64,000 nucleotides of DNA, from positions 2,536,001-2,600,000 of the forward strand of contig CP143548.1 in NCBI GenBank assembly GCA_037015955.1. Direction: 5' to 3'. Position numbers and translations under genes: made by a program. The notes under the pieces are model-generated. The model was not told where the DNA came from, made no database searches, and saw nothing but the letters and a program-made list of their open reading frames with translations. The DNA comes from Lachnospiraceae bacterium JLR.KK008. GTDB lineage: Bacteria > Bacillota > Clostridia > Lachnospirales > Lachnospiraceae. The first letter of the stretch is position 1, and every line of letters begins with the position of its first letter. This document shows, one piece after another, positions 17,323-26,224 of the stretch.

Positions 17323-18888
17323 ATGTTTTCGTTAAAAAGTCCCTCAGAATGTATCCGCCATGTGGAAAAGACTCTGTCAAAAGAACAGAAAACAGCTTTT
17401 CTCAGTACCTTCCTCATTGGCTTTTTCTGTCATCTGTTTATTATTACCAATTCTCTGTATAACCATGACGACATCCGCTATCTCTATGTCACCTTTGACA
17501 AGCCGGAACTCGGCCGCTGGCTGCTGACCTATGTGGCAGGGATCTCTTCCTATTTCAGTCTGCCCGTCGTCAACGGGATTCTGGCGCTGATCTATGCCGG
17601 AATTGCCAGTATGGTGATCGTACGTATGTTTGATATGAAAAATAAGGCTGCCATCATCCTCATGTCCGGCCTGCTGATCACGTTCCCTTCCGTGGCGACG
17701 ATCTACTCTTTCATGTTTGCCATTGATCCGTTCCTGTTCAGCTGTCTGCTCGGCACGCTGGCCGCCTATTTTGTCACCCGCACGCAGCGCAGATACGGCT
17801 GGCTGACCGGCGCCGTACTATTATGCTGCAGCGTTGGCATCTATCAGGCCTATCTGTCTTTCACCTTACTGTTAATGCTGTTATTTGCTGTCCTGATGCT
17901 CTTACAGCCGGAGAAATATGACGATCGGACAATCAAAGCAATGATCGTCCGTTACCTTCTCATGCTCAGCCTCGGTATGGGCGCCTACTATATCGGAATG
18001 ATCGCCACGCTCAAACTGAAGCATACACAGCTGAGCTCTTATCAGGGAATCGACGACAGCTCTGTCCCCGGACTTTCGGAGATCCGCACCCGTATCATCA
18101 CAGTCTTTCGTGATTTTGTCGACTTCTTCCGCCCTGGTCAGGTACTGGCCTTTAACAGTTGGATGCGGATTGCGCTGCTGGTTACGGTCGTGTTACTGTT
18201 GTTCTTTTTCTTTGTCTTTTATCTCAGACAGCGCCTGTACACGAACGCAATGCGGACAACCCTTCTGCTGCTTTGTCTGATCTGCATTCCGCTGTCAGCC
18301 AATGTTTTTTATCTGATCTCTTCCGGTGTGACCATCCATATGTTGATGCGGCATGGGTGGTGTCTGCTTTTTATCGCCGTACTCATCTTCTATGAGAAAA
18401 CGGCCCCTTACCTGGCAGTCAACCGGCAAAAGCTGCTGGAATGGATCTGCATCCTGTCCTCTCTGCTTGTTGTCTGGAATTATATACTGCTCACGAACAT
18501 TGCATATTTTAACATGAATTTCCGTTATGAGAAGACATACGCATTATGCCTCAACATAATGGACAAAATAGAACAGTCCGAGGATTATGACAGCCACCGC
18601 CCTATCGCCTTCATCGGCAATTACAGCAAAACTTATAAGATGGAAGCCGTCAAAGATCTGCTCGATCCTATGGTCGGAATGAGCGGTCCAAGAGTCTTTG
18701 GCGGTTCCAGCAGATGCTATCTGCCATTCATTCAAAACTGTCTCGGTGAAGATATTACCGTTGTCACACCGGAAGAGGAAGCTGCACTGAAAGAAACGCC
18801 GGAATTTCAGGAGATGCCCCGTTACCCGCATGACGGCTGTGTGCGGGTGATCAATGATGTGACTGTAATAAAACTCAATGATGATTAA
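17323..18888 (+). CDS. GtrII-like membrane glucosyltransferase
   Basis: 521 residues with roughly eleven hydrophobic segments and a C-terminal soluble tail of about 110 residues. The first extracytoplasmic loop carries SLYNHDDIRY (D49, D50), then DKPELGRWLL (64-66 GRW), the pattern of GtrII-type and related GT-C transferases that decorate surface glycans from a polyprenyl-phosphate sugar. AGGAGGT sits 8 nt before the ATG. The gene is transcribed away from the ArnEF-like pair, which would be a fitting flippase for its polyprenyl-linked donor, and is followed after 36 bp by an SGNH protein. The family call rests on motif and topology; the sugar is unknown. Confidence 0.75.
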   Translation: MFSLKSPSECIRHVEKTLSKEQKTAFLSTFLIGFFCHLFIITNSLYNHDDIRYLYVTFDKPELGRWLLTYVAGISSYFSLPVVNGILALIYAGIASMVIVRMFDMKNKAAIILMSGLLITFPSVATIYSFMFAIDPFLFSCLLGTLAAYFVTRTQRRYGWLTGAVLLCCSVGIYQAYLSFTLLLMLLFAVLMLLQPEKYDDRTIKAMIVRYLLMLSLGMGAYYIGMIATLKLKHTQLSSYQGIDDSSVPGLSEIRTRIITVFRDFVDFFRPGQVLAFNSWMRIALLVTVVLLLFFFFVFYLRQRLYTNAMRTTLLLLCLICIPLSANVFYLISSGVTIHMLMRHGWCLLFIAVLIFYEKTAPYLAVNRQKLLEWICILSSLLVVWNYILLTNIAYFNMNFRYEKTYALCLNIMDKIEQSEDYDSHRPIAFIGNYSKTYKMEAVKDLLDPMVGMSGPRVFGGSSRCYLPFIQNCLGEDITVVTPEEEAALKETPEFQEMPRYPHDGCVRVINDVTVIKLNDD

Positions 18889-18924
18889 CCTTTATTAATT
18901 TGCTGACAGGAGTATATAGAATAT

Positions 18925-20214
18925 ATGAAAGAAGATGAGAACAGAACCGACCTGTATATGATCGATCTCTCAGACGTTGATGACATAGATCTCGACAGTA
19001 CGGACCCAGAAATTTCCGCTCAGCCTCCCAAAGTCCCTTCTCATACACAGAAAGCGGCCCCGGAAGCTGTCCGGAAACCACGCAAACGTCCTGCCGACGC
19101 CCGAAAAACGACCTCCGGCAAAGCCAATGGGCATAAATCCGGCGCTAATAAATCCGGGACGAACGGGACAAAAAAGTCCGGTTCCAAAAAGACGGGCTCA
19201 AAAAAATCAGGTTCTTCCAAGGCTTCCTCCCGCAGGAAAAAGAAGAAAACCCAAAAGATAAAAGCCACGTATATCCATTTGGCTTTCACCGGTCTTATCA
19301 TACTGATCGCCATCGTGGCCATCGTCAAGCTCGTCCTCTGGAACCGTGGGCGGGAATCCGAGTACGACCCTACGGAAGATACCTCCCAGTTTGACATGGA
19401 GCCGGAAGATCATCGTGTTCCACTGACTTCCTCTGCCGTCGCTATGCAAAAAGATGATGGCATCACGACAATCCTTCTTCTCGGCAACGGCACACTCGCC
19501 AAGACAAAGGGAGAGGAAAGCAGTATTGGAAAGCGTCTGGAAACGCTCACCGGCGGTAAAGTATATGACGCCAGTCTCGATCATACGTACCTTTCCGTAA
19601 AAAATGCTTCTTATGATCCTTCGTATCCCACCGATGTATTCAGTCTCTATTGGATGTCGTACTGTATTTCGTCGGGAGAATTTGCGCTTCTGGAAGATAC
19701 CGCAAAGACATGGGAAGGAGATGACAGTGTCAGGGAAACGGTGGACATGCTCAAAGAGCTCGATATGGGCGACGTCGATGTGATCACGATTCTGTATGAC
19801 TCACATGACTATGAAGACAAGAGGCTGCTGTCGAGTCCTTATGACGACACCCTGCCCGTTACCTGCTGCGGCTGTCTGTATCAGTCCGTAAAACTATTAA
19901 AAGAAGCCTTTCCCCATATCCGTATTATCATCTCCTCCCCGTATTTCTGTTATGTGGAAGACGAGAACGGGGAGCAGCAGGACAGCGGTATGCTTGACAT
20001 GGGACAGGGCAGTCTGGCGGACTATATGATCGCCTATAAAAACATCGCTGTCGGCGCAGGTGTCTCCTACATCGACAACTATTACGGCACCGTCACACCG
20101 GAAAACTATGAGCAATATCTCGAGGACGACAAAGAACATTTAAATGAGGCAGGGCGAAACGCCATCGCCGAGCGGATCGCCGGTTTTATCGGTACTCAGC
20201 AGGCTTCCCAATGA
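18925..20214 (+). CDS. membrane-anchored SGNH/GDSL-like protein with basic Lys/Ser/Gly tail
   Basis: 429 residues. An acidic start (1-30) is followed by a very basic, low-complexity cytoplasmic stretch (50-112; repeats of KKSGS and KSG), one membrane segment (about 116-139) and an extracytoplasmic SGNH-like domain. Block I looks altered (ILLLGNGTLAK near 180, with Asn-Gly in place of the Ser), while block V is readable near the end (DKEHLNEAGRNA, giving D-x-x-H). Such proteins often act as O-acyl esterases or acyltransferase partners on glycans. The missing block I Ser means hydrolase activity is uncertain. It is in line with the GtrII-like gene, 36 bp away, with AGGAG upstream. Confidence 0.7.
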   Translation: MKEDENRTDLYMIDLSDVDDIDLDSTDPEISAQPPKVPSHTQKAAPEAVRKPRKRPADARKTTSGKANGHKSGANKSGTNGTKKSGSKKTGSKKSGSSKASSRRKKKKTQKIKATYIHLAFTGLIILIAIVAIVKLVLWNRGRESEYDPTEDTSQFDMEPEDHRVPLTSSAVAMQKDDGITTILLLGNGTLAKTKGEESSIGKRLETLTGGKVYDASLDHTYLSVKNASYDPSYPTDVFSLYWMSYCISSGEFALLEDTAKTWEGDDSVRETVDMLKELDMGDVDVITILYDSHDYEDKRLLSSPYDDTLPVTCCGCLYQSVKLLKEAFPHIRIIISSPYFCYVEDENGEQQDSGMLDMGQGSLADYMIAYKNIAVGAGVSYIDNYYGTVTPENYEQYLEDDKEHLNEAGRNAIAERIAGFIGTQQASQ

Positions 20215-20263
20215 GCCGGCATGGTTCCGTATCGTTCCGCGCCACACAGGACTGCCGCATCTG

Positions 20264-21697
20264 TTAATTTGACCGGTTCCTGCAAAAAAGGGACGACAAA
20301 ATGCCGGTACGCACCGCACCAAAGACAGCCAGCGGCACATAAATCAGCGCGCAGATACCTGTCAGAATCAGAAAATGATCGATCTGTACAATGCGAAAGA
20401 TATACAGTATCACAGCATACACTGCCATGTTCACAGCAAACAGCAGTGTATGTTTTTTTTGCCAGAACGAACCAAAGATACGCCTGACAGCCGCCCCACA
20501 GACAAACATGCCGACCGCTGTGACGAGAAGCGTTGCCGCAGCCGTGCCTGTCAGCGACCACCGCTGTGTGAAAACGACGCACAGCAGCGCCTGCGACGCC
20601 AGCATTCCCACGGAAAGCCATGCCAACAGTTTCTTGCGGTCAGCAGCGGAAAGAATCATGGAAAAGATCAGCGTCATCCCGAGAAAGGCGATGGCGAAGA
20701 TCAGCAGCGCCAGCGCATTTTCCCCTCTCCGGTAGCTCGGCCTGTAAAAGAGCGCCAGTATATGCCCGGAAGCGGCGGAAACAATCGTCACGATCGGCAG
20801 AATCAGGCCAAGCACAAGTCCCAGTACATCGGCAATTTTCTCTCTCGCCTCCTCTATTTTTCCCTGCATATAATTGCCGGTTACAATCGGCAGCACGACC
20901 GTATAAAAGGCGGTCAGCAGATAATATGGTATCTTGGCAAAATTGGCGACGCCCGTGTAATAGCCGACGGCCTCATTGTCTCCTGACACCCTCTTTAAGA
21001 TCAACGTGTCCAGATTCATCATAAACGTCGATGCGCCAAATAACAGTAAATAACTGGCCGCCGTCTTCACATACTCGCTTCGGTCCATCTGTTCATCGGT
21101 ATCATAAAAGGACAAACGGATCTTCCACACTCTAAGAGCCGAGATCGCTGAGATTACAACCGCCGCAAACAAGAATCCCATCTGCGTTCCGAGAATCGGA
21201 TCTGTGAACACAATACAGACGGCCGGAATCACACTCAGTTTCAAAAGCGGATAGAGGATGCTCGTGCCCGCCTCTGCGCGAAAATCTTTATGACCATTGA
21301 GAATCCCGAGCATCAGAGAATACAGGCCCGTAAACGGAAGCAAAAGCGCAACATTGCGGATATAGGGCGTCAATGCCCGATCCCCGAGCAGCCGCGCGAT
21401 CACAGGCGCGCCGCCATATGTGCCGATAAAAAAGAACAGGACAATGCCTGTCTGAAACAAAAGCCCCGTACGGATGAGATCTTTCTCCTCATAACGCTCC
21501 ATGGATATGGCTTTTGCCATCCCCTGCCGCACACCGTCCGTAAAAAAGATATATTCAAAATTCATTATTGTGATCACCGTTCCCACAATACCGTATTCTG
21601 CTTCCGGCAGATAACGCCCCAGAAAAAAGTGCATCGTATAACTTCCGACGACAAACGATATTTTGCTGAGCAGATGAAGAATGATCCCTGTATACAT
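20264..21697 (-). CDS. polysaccharide flippase, MATE/PST (Wzx) superfamily
   Basis: 477 residues with about 12-14 membrane helices. The N-terminus (LHLLSKISFVVGSYTMHFFL, then LPEAEYGIVGTVITIMNFEY) matches the start of Wzx-like oligosaccharide flippases, and a central NLDTLILKR segment fits the family. It should flip an undecaprenyl-diphosphate-linked oligosaccharide. AAGGAAAC precedes the ATG at 21697. It is convergent with the SGNH gene (50 bp between stops, no terminator seen) and divergent from the GT4 gene. It is one of two Wzx-like proteins in the window, so at least two repeat units or glycans are likely handled here. Confidence 0.87.
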   Translation of the reverse strand: MYTGIILHLLSKISFVVGSYTMHFFLGRYLPEAEYGIVGTVITIMNFEYIFFTDGVRQGMAKAISMERYEEKDLIRTGLLFQTGIVLFFFIGTYGGAPVIARLLGDRALTPYIRNVALLLPFTGLYSLMLGILNGHKDFRAEAGTSILYPLLKLSVIPAVCIVFTDPILGTQMGFLFAAVVISAISALRVWKIRLSFYDTDEQMDRSEYVKTAASYLLLFGASTFMMNLDTLILKRVSGDNEAVGYYTGVANFAKIPYYLLTAFYTVVLPIVTGNYMQGKIEEAREKIADVLGLVLGLILPIVTIVSAASGHILALFYRPSYRRGENALALLIFAIAFLGMTLIFSMILSAADRKKLLAWLSVGMLASQALLCVVFTQRWSLTGTAAATLLVTAVGMFVCGAAVRRIFGSFWQKKHTLLFAVNMAVYAVILYIFRIVQIDHFLILTGICALIYVPLAVFGAVRTGILSSLFCRNRSN

Positions 21698-21732
21698 ATG
21701 TTTCCTTCCACGGCGCCTCTGCGCACGCTCTA

Positions 21733-21760
21733 TTGAATTTTTTGTTTCTTATATTATAAT
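21733..21760 (+). promoter_or_regulatory. promoter for the GT4 gene at 21785
   Basis: TTGAAT, 16 nt, TATAAT; predicted start near 21767, just ahead of AGGAGGT and the ATG at 21785, so the leader is very short. Confidence 0.7.
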
Positions 21761-21784
21761 AATAACAGTCAGGAGGTACTCGCC

Positions 21785-22954
21785 ATGAGAAAAAAGAAAT
21801 TGCTCGTCACCGCATCCACCTTTCCGCGCTGGGCACAGGACACGGAACCACGGTTTATATTAGATTATTGTATCGGTCTGAGCAGATATTATGATGTCAC
21901 GGCGCTCGTTCCCGCCGCCATCGGCGCCGCCGACCGTGAAACGCTGGAAGGCATTCCCGTCATCCGCTACCATTACTTTCCGCTCCATAAGTGGGAGACG
22001 CTCTGCTATCCCGGTGCAATCGTTCCCCGCATCAAAGAAAAAAAGAGCCGGATCTTACTCGTTCCCTTTTTGCTGCTCGCCCAGTTTCTGGCCGTGCGCC
22101 ACTATGAAAAAGACTTTGACATCGTCCACGCCCACTGGCTCATCCCGCAGGGGATCATCGCTTCCTTTTGCAAAAAGCCGTTTCTCGTCACCGGGCATGG
22201 CGGAGATGTCGGTGAGCTAAACGGCTCTGTCTTCTATCTGCTGAAGAAGCGCTGTCTGAAAAGGGCAGCCGCCGCTACCGTCGTCTCCGCACATCTGAAG
22301 AAACTGTTAAAAGAAACCTACGGTTACACGCGCGCAGCCGTGATCCCGATGGGCTGTAACACCTCATACTTTTCACCCGCCCGGAGAACGGACAACTTCT
22401 TTTCACAGGGAGAGCGGAAAGTAATCCTCTTTGTCGGCCGTCTGGCGGAGAAGAAAGGAACCGCCTATCTGATCAGAGCTATGAGTCAGGTCGATGCGCT
22501 GCTCGTCATCGTCGGCAGCGGGCCGCTGGAGTCTGCCTGCAAGTCGCTCGTGCGTGAACTGCATCTGGAAGATAAGGTACGCTTCCTCGGCCCGAAACCT
22601 CACACTGAACTGCGTGCCGTCTACGCCAGCGCCGATATATTCGCTGCGCCCTCTGTCACTGCCAGAGGCGGTGACGTGGAAGGGTTCGGCCTTGTCATTC
22701 TGGAGGCGATGGCTTCCGGCCTGCCCGTCATCGCCAGCCGCTCCGGCGGTATCACCGATCTGATCACAGACGGCCAGAACGGTCTGCTGGCGGAGGAACG
22801 CAACGTCGACCAGCTCGCCGCCCATCTGAGCAGACTGGTTGCTGACGAAGGCCTTCGCCGCACATTATCCGCAGCCTCTCTGCAGACGGCCGCACGCTTT
22901 GACTACTCTGTCATCGCCGAAAAGTATCACGACATCATGGAACAGATGATCTGA
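21785..22954 (+). CDS. family 4 glycosyltransferase
   Basis: 389 residues, GT-B fold. The acceptor half has HAHWLIPQG (115-123) and TGHGGDVGELN (136-146), and the donor half starts at VILFVGRLAEKKG (213-225). The EX7E motif is E299...E307 within VEGFGLVILEAMASG. AGGAGGT precedes the ATG. It stands alone on the plus strand and ends 2 bp from the stop of the convergent GT2 gene. Retaining sugar transfer from a nucleotide sugar to a lipid-linked acceptor on the cytoplasmic side is expected; donor unknown. Confidence 0.9.
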   Translation: MRKKKLLVTASTFPRWAQDTEPRFILDYCIGLSRYYDVTALVPAAIGAADRETLEGIPVIRYHYFPLHKWETLCYPGAIVPRIKEKKSRILLVPFLLLAQFLAVRHYEKDFDIVHAHWLIPQGIIASFCKKPFLVTGHGGDVGELNGSVFYLLKKRCLKRAAAATVVSAHLKKLLKETYGYTRAAVIPMGCNTSYFSPARRTDNFFSQGERKVILFVGRLAEKKGTAYLIRAMSQVDALLVIVGSGPLESACKSLVRELHLEDKVRFLGPKPHTELRAVYASADIFAAPSVTARGGDVEGFGLVILEAMASGLPVIASRSGGITDLITDGQNGLLAEERNVDQLAAHLSRLVADEGLRRTLSAASLQTAARFDYSVIAEKYHDIMEQMI

Positions 22955-22956
22955 AA

Positions 22957-23943
22957 TCAGGTTTCCCTTTCCGCCTGTCTGTCGTCCACATCCGGGCGAC
23001 GCGGGCCGTCATATTCCAACCGGCGCAGATGATACTGCACGTCTTCCAGTATTTTCCGGTTGGCAGCGATCACGTCCGCCTGCAGCCCGATGATAAATGT
23101 CATGAATCCCATAATCATCAGCGTGCAGGCGAGAATAAGCGACTGCACATGCCCGGAACCGCCGACCGTAAAATAAAAGCACAGGAAACGGATGCCGATA
23201 CCAAGCCCGATCAAAAACGGTACCGCGCCGACCAGCGTAAAGAAAAACATCGGCCGGTACATCATAAACGCCCGCAGGATTGTGAGCATGGACCGCTTGA
23301 CATAGGATGCCATACTCTTAAACAGCCGCGACGAACGCAGCTCGGGATTCGTGCGGATCGGTACCGAGGTGATGGCCATCCGGTTCCTTCCCGCCTGGAC
23401 GATCGTCTCCAGCGTGTACGTATATTCGTTGACGACATTCATATGCATGGCGGCGTCCCTGCTGAATGCCCGGAAACCACTGGGCGCATCGGGGATGTCT
23501 GTCCGGGAAGCCTTGCGCACGACAAAGCTGCCCAAATGCTGCAGCTTCTTTTTCAGAGGAGAGAAATGCTCCGTCTCATCGATTGGCCGTTCGCCGATTA
23601 CGACCTCCGCCTTTCCATCCAGAATCGGACGGATCAGTTTGCTAATGTCCTCGCCGCAGTACTGATTGTCCGCATCCGTGTTGACGATAATATCCGCGCC
23701 CTGGCGCAGCGCCGCGTCCAGCCCGGCCATAAATCCACGGGCCAGCCCTTTGTTTCGCGGAAAGCTGACAATATGATGCACACCCCAGTTTCTTGCCACT
23801 TCCACCGTATTATCCTCACTGCCGTCATTGATGATCAAATATTCGATCTCATCGACCCCGTCGATCTGCCGCGGCAGGTCGTTGAGCGCAATCTCCAGCG
23901 TTTCCGCCTCGTTCAGACAGGGGATCTGAATGATCAGTTTCAT
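22957..23943 (-). CDS. polyprenyl-phosphate glycosyltransferase, DPM1/GT2 type with two membrane segments
   Basis: 328 residues. The GT2 domain shows IPCLNEAETL at the start, IINDGSEDNT, and TDADNQY (D90, D92) as the metal motif. Two C-terminal hydrophobic segments (about 231-257 and 268-292) anchor it. This pattern is that of dolichol/undecaprenyl-phosphate mannose or glucose synthases, which make the donor for GT-C enzymes. GGAGGC precedes the ATG, and it starts 4 bp after the stop of the 748-aa membrane protein. It is the last gene of the minus-strand unit starting at 34829 and probably supplies polyprenyl-phosphate sugar to the polytopic proteins in that unit. Confidence 0.87.
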   Translation of the reverse strand: MKLIIQIPCLNEAETLEIALNDLPRQIDGVDEIEYLIINDGSEDNTVEVARNWGVHHIVSFPRNKGLARGFMAGLDAALRQGADIIVNTDADNQYCGEDISKLIRPILDGKAEVVIGERPIDETEHFSPLKKKLQHLGSFVVRKASRTDIPDAPSGFRAFSRDAAMHMNVVNEYTYTLETIVQAGRNRMAITSVPIRTNPELRSSRLFKSMASYVKRSMLTILRAFMMYRPMFFFTLVGAVPFLIGLGIGIRFLCFYFTVGGSGHVQSLILACTLMIMGFMTFIIGLQADVIAANRKILEDVQYHLRRLEYDGPRRPDVDDRQAERET

Positions 23944-23947
23944 ATAC

Positions 23948-26194
23948 TTATGCCTCCTCTTCCCACGACTCGCTCAGACTGATCTCATGAAGAGACAGCT
24001 TCAGTCTGTATTCCACATAATTGAGCGGAATCGGCGTCCATGGATTTGTAATATTGAAATAATCGAGATAACTCAGATGATTCCAGTTCGTATATACCTT
24101 GTTCACAGTGAGCGCGCCGTCCTGCCAGTTCTCATCCGCCTCCATCTTTTTCTCCAGTTCCCCCTCATAGTCGAGATAATAGACATTGCGGTAGCGCAGA
24201 GACAGTTTCCCAATCTGCCCCCGCAGATTTTCATCGGCATAATACACATCACAGCCCGTCAACAGTTTCACTGGAAAGATGAATACGATCTGCTGCTCGT
24301 CCGGACCGACGATAAAGGCATCTTCCGCCGTAATGTCCTCACAGACATCCCCCAGCACTTCCCACTCGCACCGCGTGTGATCCTTCTGCGTGCGCAGTCC
24401 CAGATCATAGGGAAGGAAACTCACAAACGCCAGCACAAGCATACCGGCGGCAAACAGACGCTGCCTTCTGCCCGTTCCTGTCTCCTCCAGCAGCCTTCCT
24501 GCAAGCAGAAAGACGATGCTCAAAAAAATGGTCACATATCTGGCATAATAATAATAGAACAACACATCCAGCCGCATAAACGAAGAATAGGCGATCACAC
24601 AGTAGAAAAACAACAGGGTCAGCGCCGCCGTATCACTGCGCCGCAGCGCCTGTTCCGGTTTCCAGAACAGGAAGACAAACAGAAACGGGATCAGTACCAG
24701 TCCCGTCATATAGAGATAAGTGCTGATCTGCAGATATTCAAAATAGCGGACATACTCCGCCTGGATCACCCCTTTGTATACAAAGAACAGCGCCGAGACC
24801 AAAAGCAGAACACGGATGCCCCAGCGACAGAGCTGTGCAAACAGACGGCTCTGGCCGGCCTTGCACCGGATGCTCTCCGCAAAGGCAGCTCCTTTCCCGC
24901 TCATCAAAAAGACGGCGCCGCCGCCGAGCACAACGCACAGGAGAAGGATCACAGGTTTGATATTGTTTTCATTAATGATCTGCCGCGATATTTTCCAGAG
25001 TACATTGTAGTTGCCGTATGAATAATACGGCGCAATCGCAAATGACCAGAACGCGCTCAGCGCATAACCGGTCAGTGTGCCGATCACCGACACAAGCCAG
25101 CCCTTTTCCCCGTCTGTAAAATACATGACGAAAAGCACGATGATCAGGATTGGCATAAAGACATAAATGCTGATATGGGAGAAGGCAAAGGCCGTCAGCG
25201 GAATCCAGGCCATCCAGGCATTTTTCCGCTCACCGGTGAGGATCAACAGAAAGACCGCAAAGATCACCGCCAGACCCACTTCCGTCAGCGACGACTTGGA
25301 GCCCCATAAAATGATCGGACTGAACGCCGTCAGCAGTGAGAGCAGGAAACAGGTAACGCGCCGCAGTTTCATCTGCTCCGCGATAAACCAGACGAGAAAG
25401 ATCAGACAGATATACAGCACTGTCTGCACGCCGATCATCTGCGCATAGCCAAACAGGATTCCCCAGAGAGCAAGAACCGCCGAGTACGTCGGCAGGCCAT
25501 GGATTGTTCCGATGATACGGTCAAAATTCGCCGCATCTGTGTCCGTCTCCTCAATGACCCGCGGCAGATAAAGATTGTTCTGCCCGTAGACGAAATCCAG
25601 ATATTTCTGCCGTTCCTCGTCCGTCTCCAGCTTTGTAAACTCCTCCATCTCCATATAATTATGCGTATCATACGCCATAAGCGCAAGCGCTTTCACCTGA
25701 TAGGTACCCTGATCCTGCCCCATACTATAGAGCTCGAACTTGTTCCATGTAAACGGAAGCGCCAATATGACTACGAGAAGCGGCAATGCACAGGCGCGCA
25801 CATCCCAGGTCACATCAGGTCTGAGCGCCTGCCAGAACGTGACGGAGCCGGTCCCTGCGCCTGACGCGGTCTCCGGGCCGCCGCCCGCCGAATCCGCAGA
25901 CGGGCTCTCACCTGCATTTTCCATAGACTGTCTCCCGTTCGCGGCTGCTGCGCGGCGAAACTCCCGCCTAATCAAAGCTGCGTCTGCGGCCGCCTCCAGT
26001 GCGAGACAGACTGTCAGCACCTGGACAAAGTCAAATACGTCCGCCCAGAAAAATCCTGCGCTGACAACCGTATACAGGAAGAAAAAACTGCAGACAGTAA
26101 AGACAGCGAGTCTGACAAGGCCGATACCCGGTCTGGCTTTGGCGATCATACAGGCACATAACCATATATTAGCGATACATAACAAAAGAATCAT
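23948..26194 (-). CDS. large polytopic membrane protein, GT-C-like, function unknown
   Basis: 748 residues, about 12-14 membrane helices. The first large outer loop after helix five carries YSMGQDQGTYQVKALAL and a long soluble segment, a layout seen in GT-C fold transferases with an acidic residue (here D in the GQDQGTYQ segment) in the first loop. The last 170 residues are soluble. TTTTGGAGGGACT precedes the ATG. It sits between CotH and the DPM-like GT2, whose product could be its donor. I do not recognise a named family with confidence; transfer of a polyprenyl-linked sugar outside the membrane is inference. Confidence 0.65.
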   Translation of the reverse strand: MILLLCIANIWLCACMIAKARPGIGLVRLAVFTVCSFFFLYTVVSAGFFWADVFDFVQVLTVCLALEAAADAALIRREFRRAAAANGRQSMENAGESPSADSAGGGPETASGAGTGSVTFWQALRPDVTWDVRACALPLLVVILALPFTWNKFELYSMGQDQGTYQVKALALMAYDTHNYMEMEEFTKLETDEERQKYLDFVYGQNNLYLPRVIEETDTDAANFDRIIGTIHGLPTYSAVLALWGILFGYAQMIGVQTVLYICLIFLVWFIAEQMKLRRVTCFLLSLLTAFSPIILWGSKSSLTEVGLAVIFAVFLLILTGERKNAWMAWIPLTAFAFSHISIYVFMPILIIVLFVMYFTDGEKGWLVSVIGTLTGYALSAFWSFAIAPYYSYGNYNVLWKISRQIINENNIKPVILLLCVVLGGGAVFLMSGKGAAFAESIRCKAGQSRLFAQLCRWGIRVLLLVSALFFVYKGVIQAEYVRYFEYLQISTYLYMTGLVLIPFLFVFLFWKPEQALRRSDTAALTLLFFYCVIAYSSFMRLDVLFYYYYARYVTIFLSIVFLLAGRLLEETGTGRRQRLFAAGMLVLAFVSFLPYDLGLRTQKDHTRCEWEVLGDVCEDITAEDAFIVGPDEQQIVFIFPVKLLTGCDVYYADENLRGQIGKLSLRYRNVYYLDYEGELEKKMEADENWQDGALTVNKVYTNWNHLSYLDYFNITNPWTPIPLNYVEYRLKLSLHEISLSESWEEEA

Positions 26195-26224
26195 AGTCCC
26201 TCCAAAAGCGACGCATATGTCATA

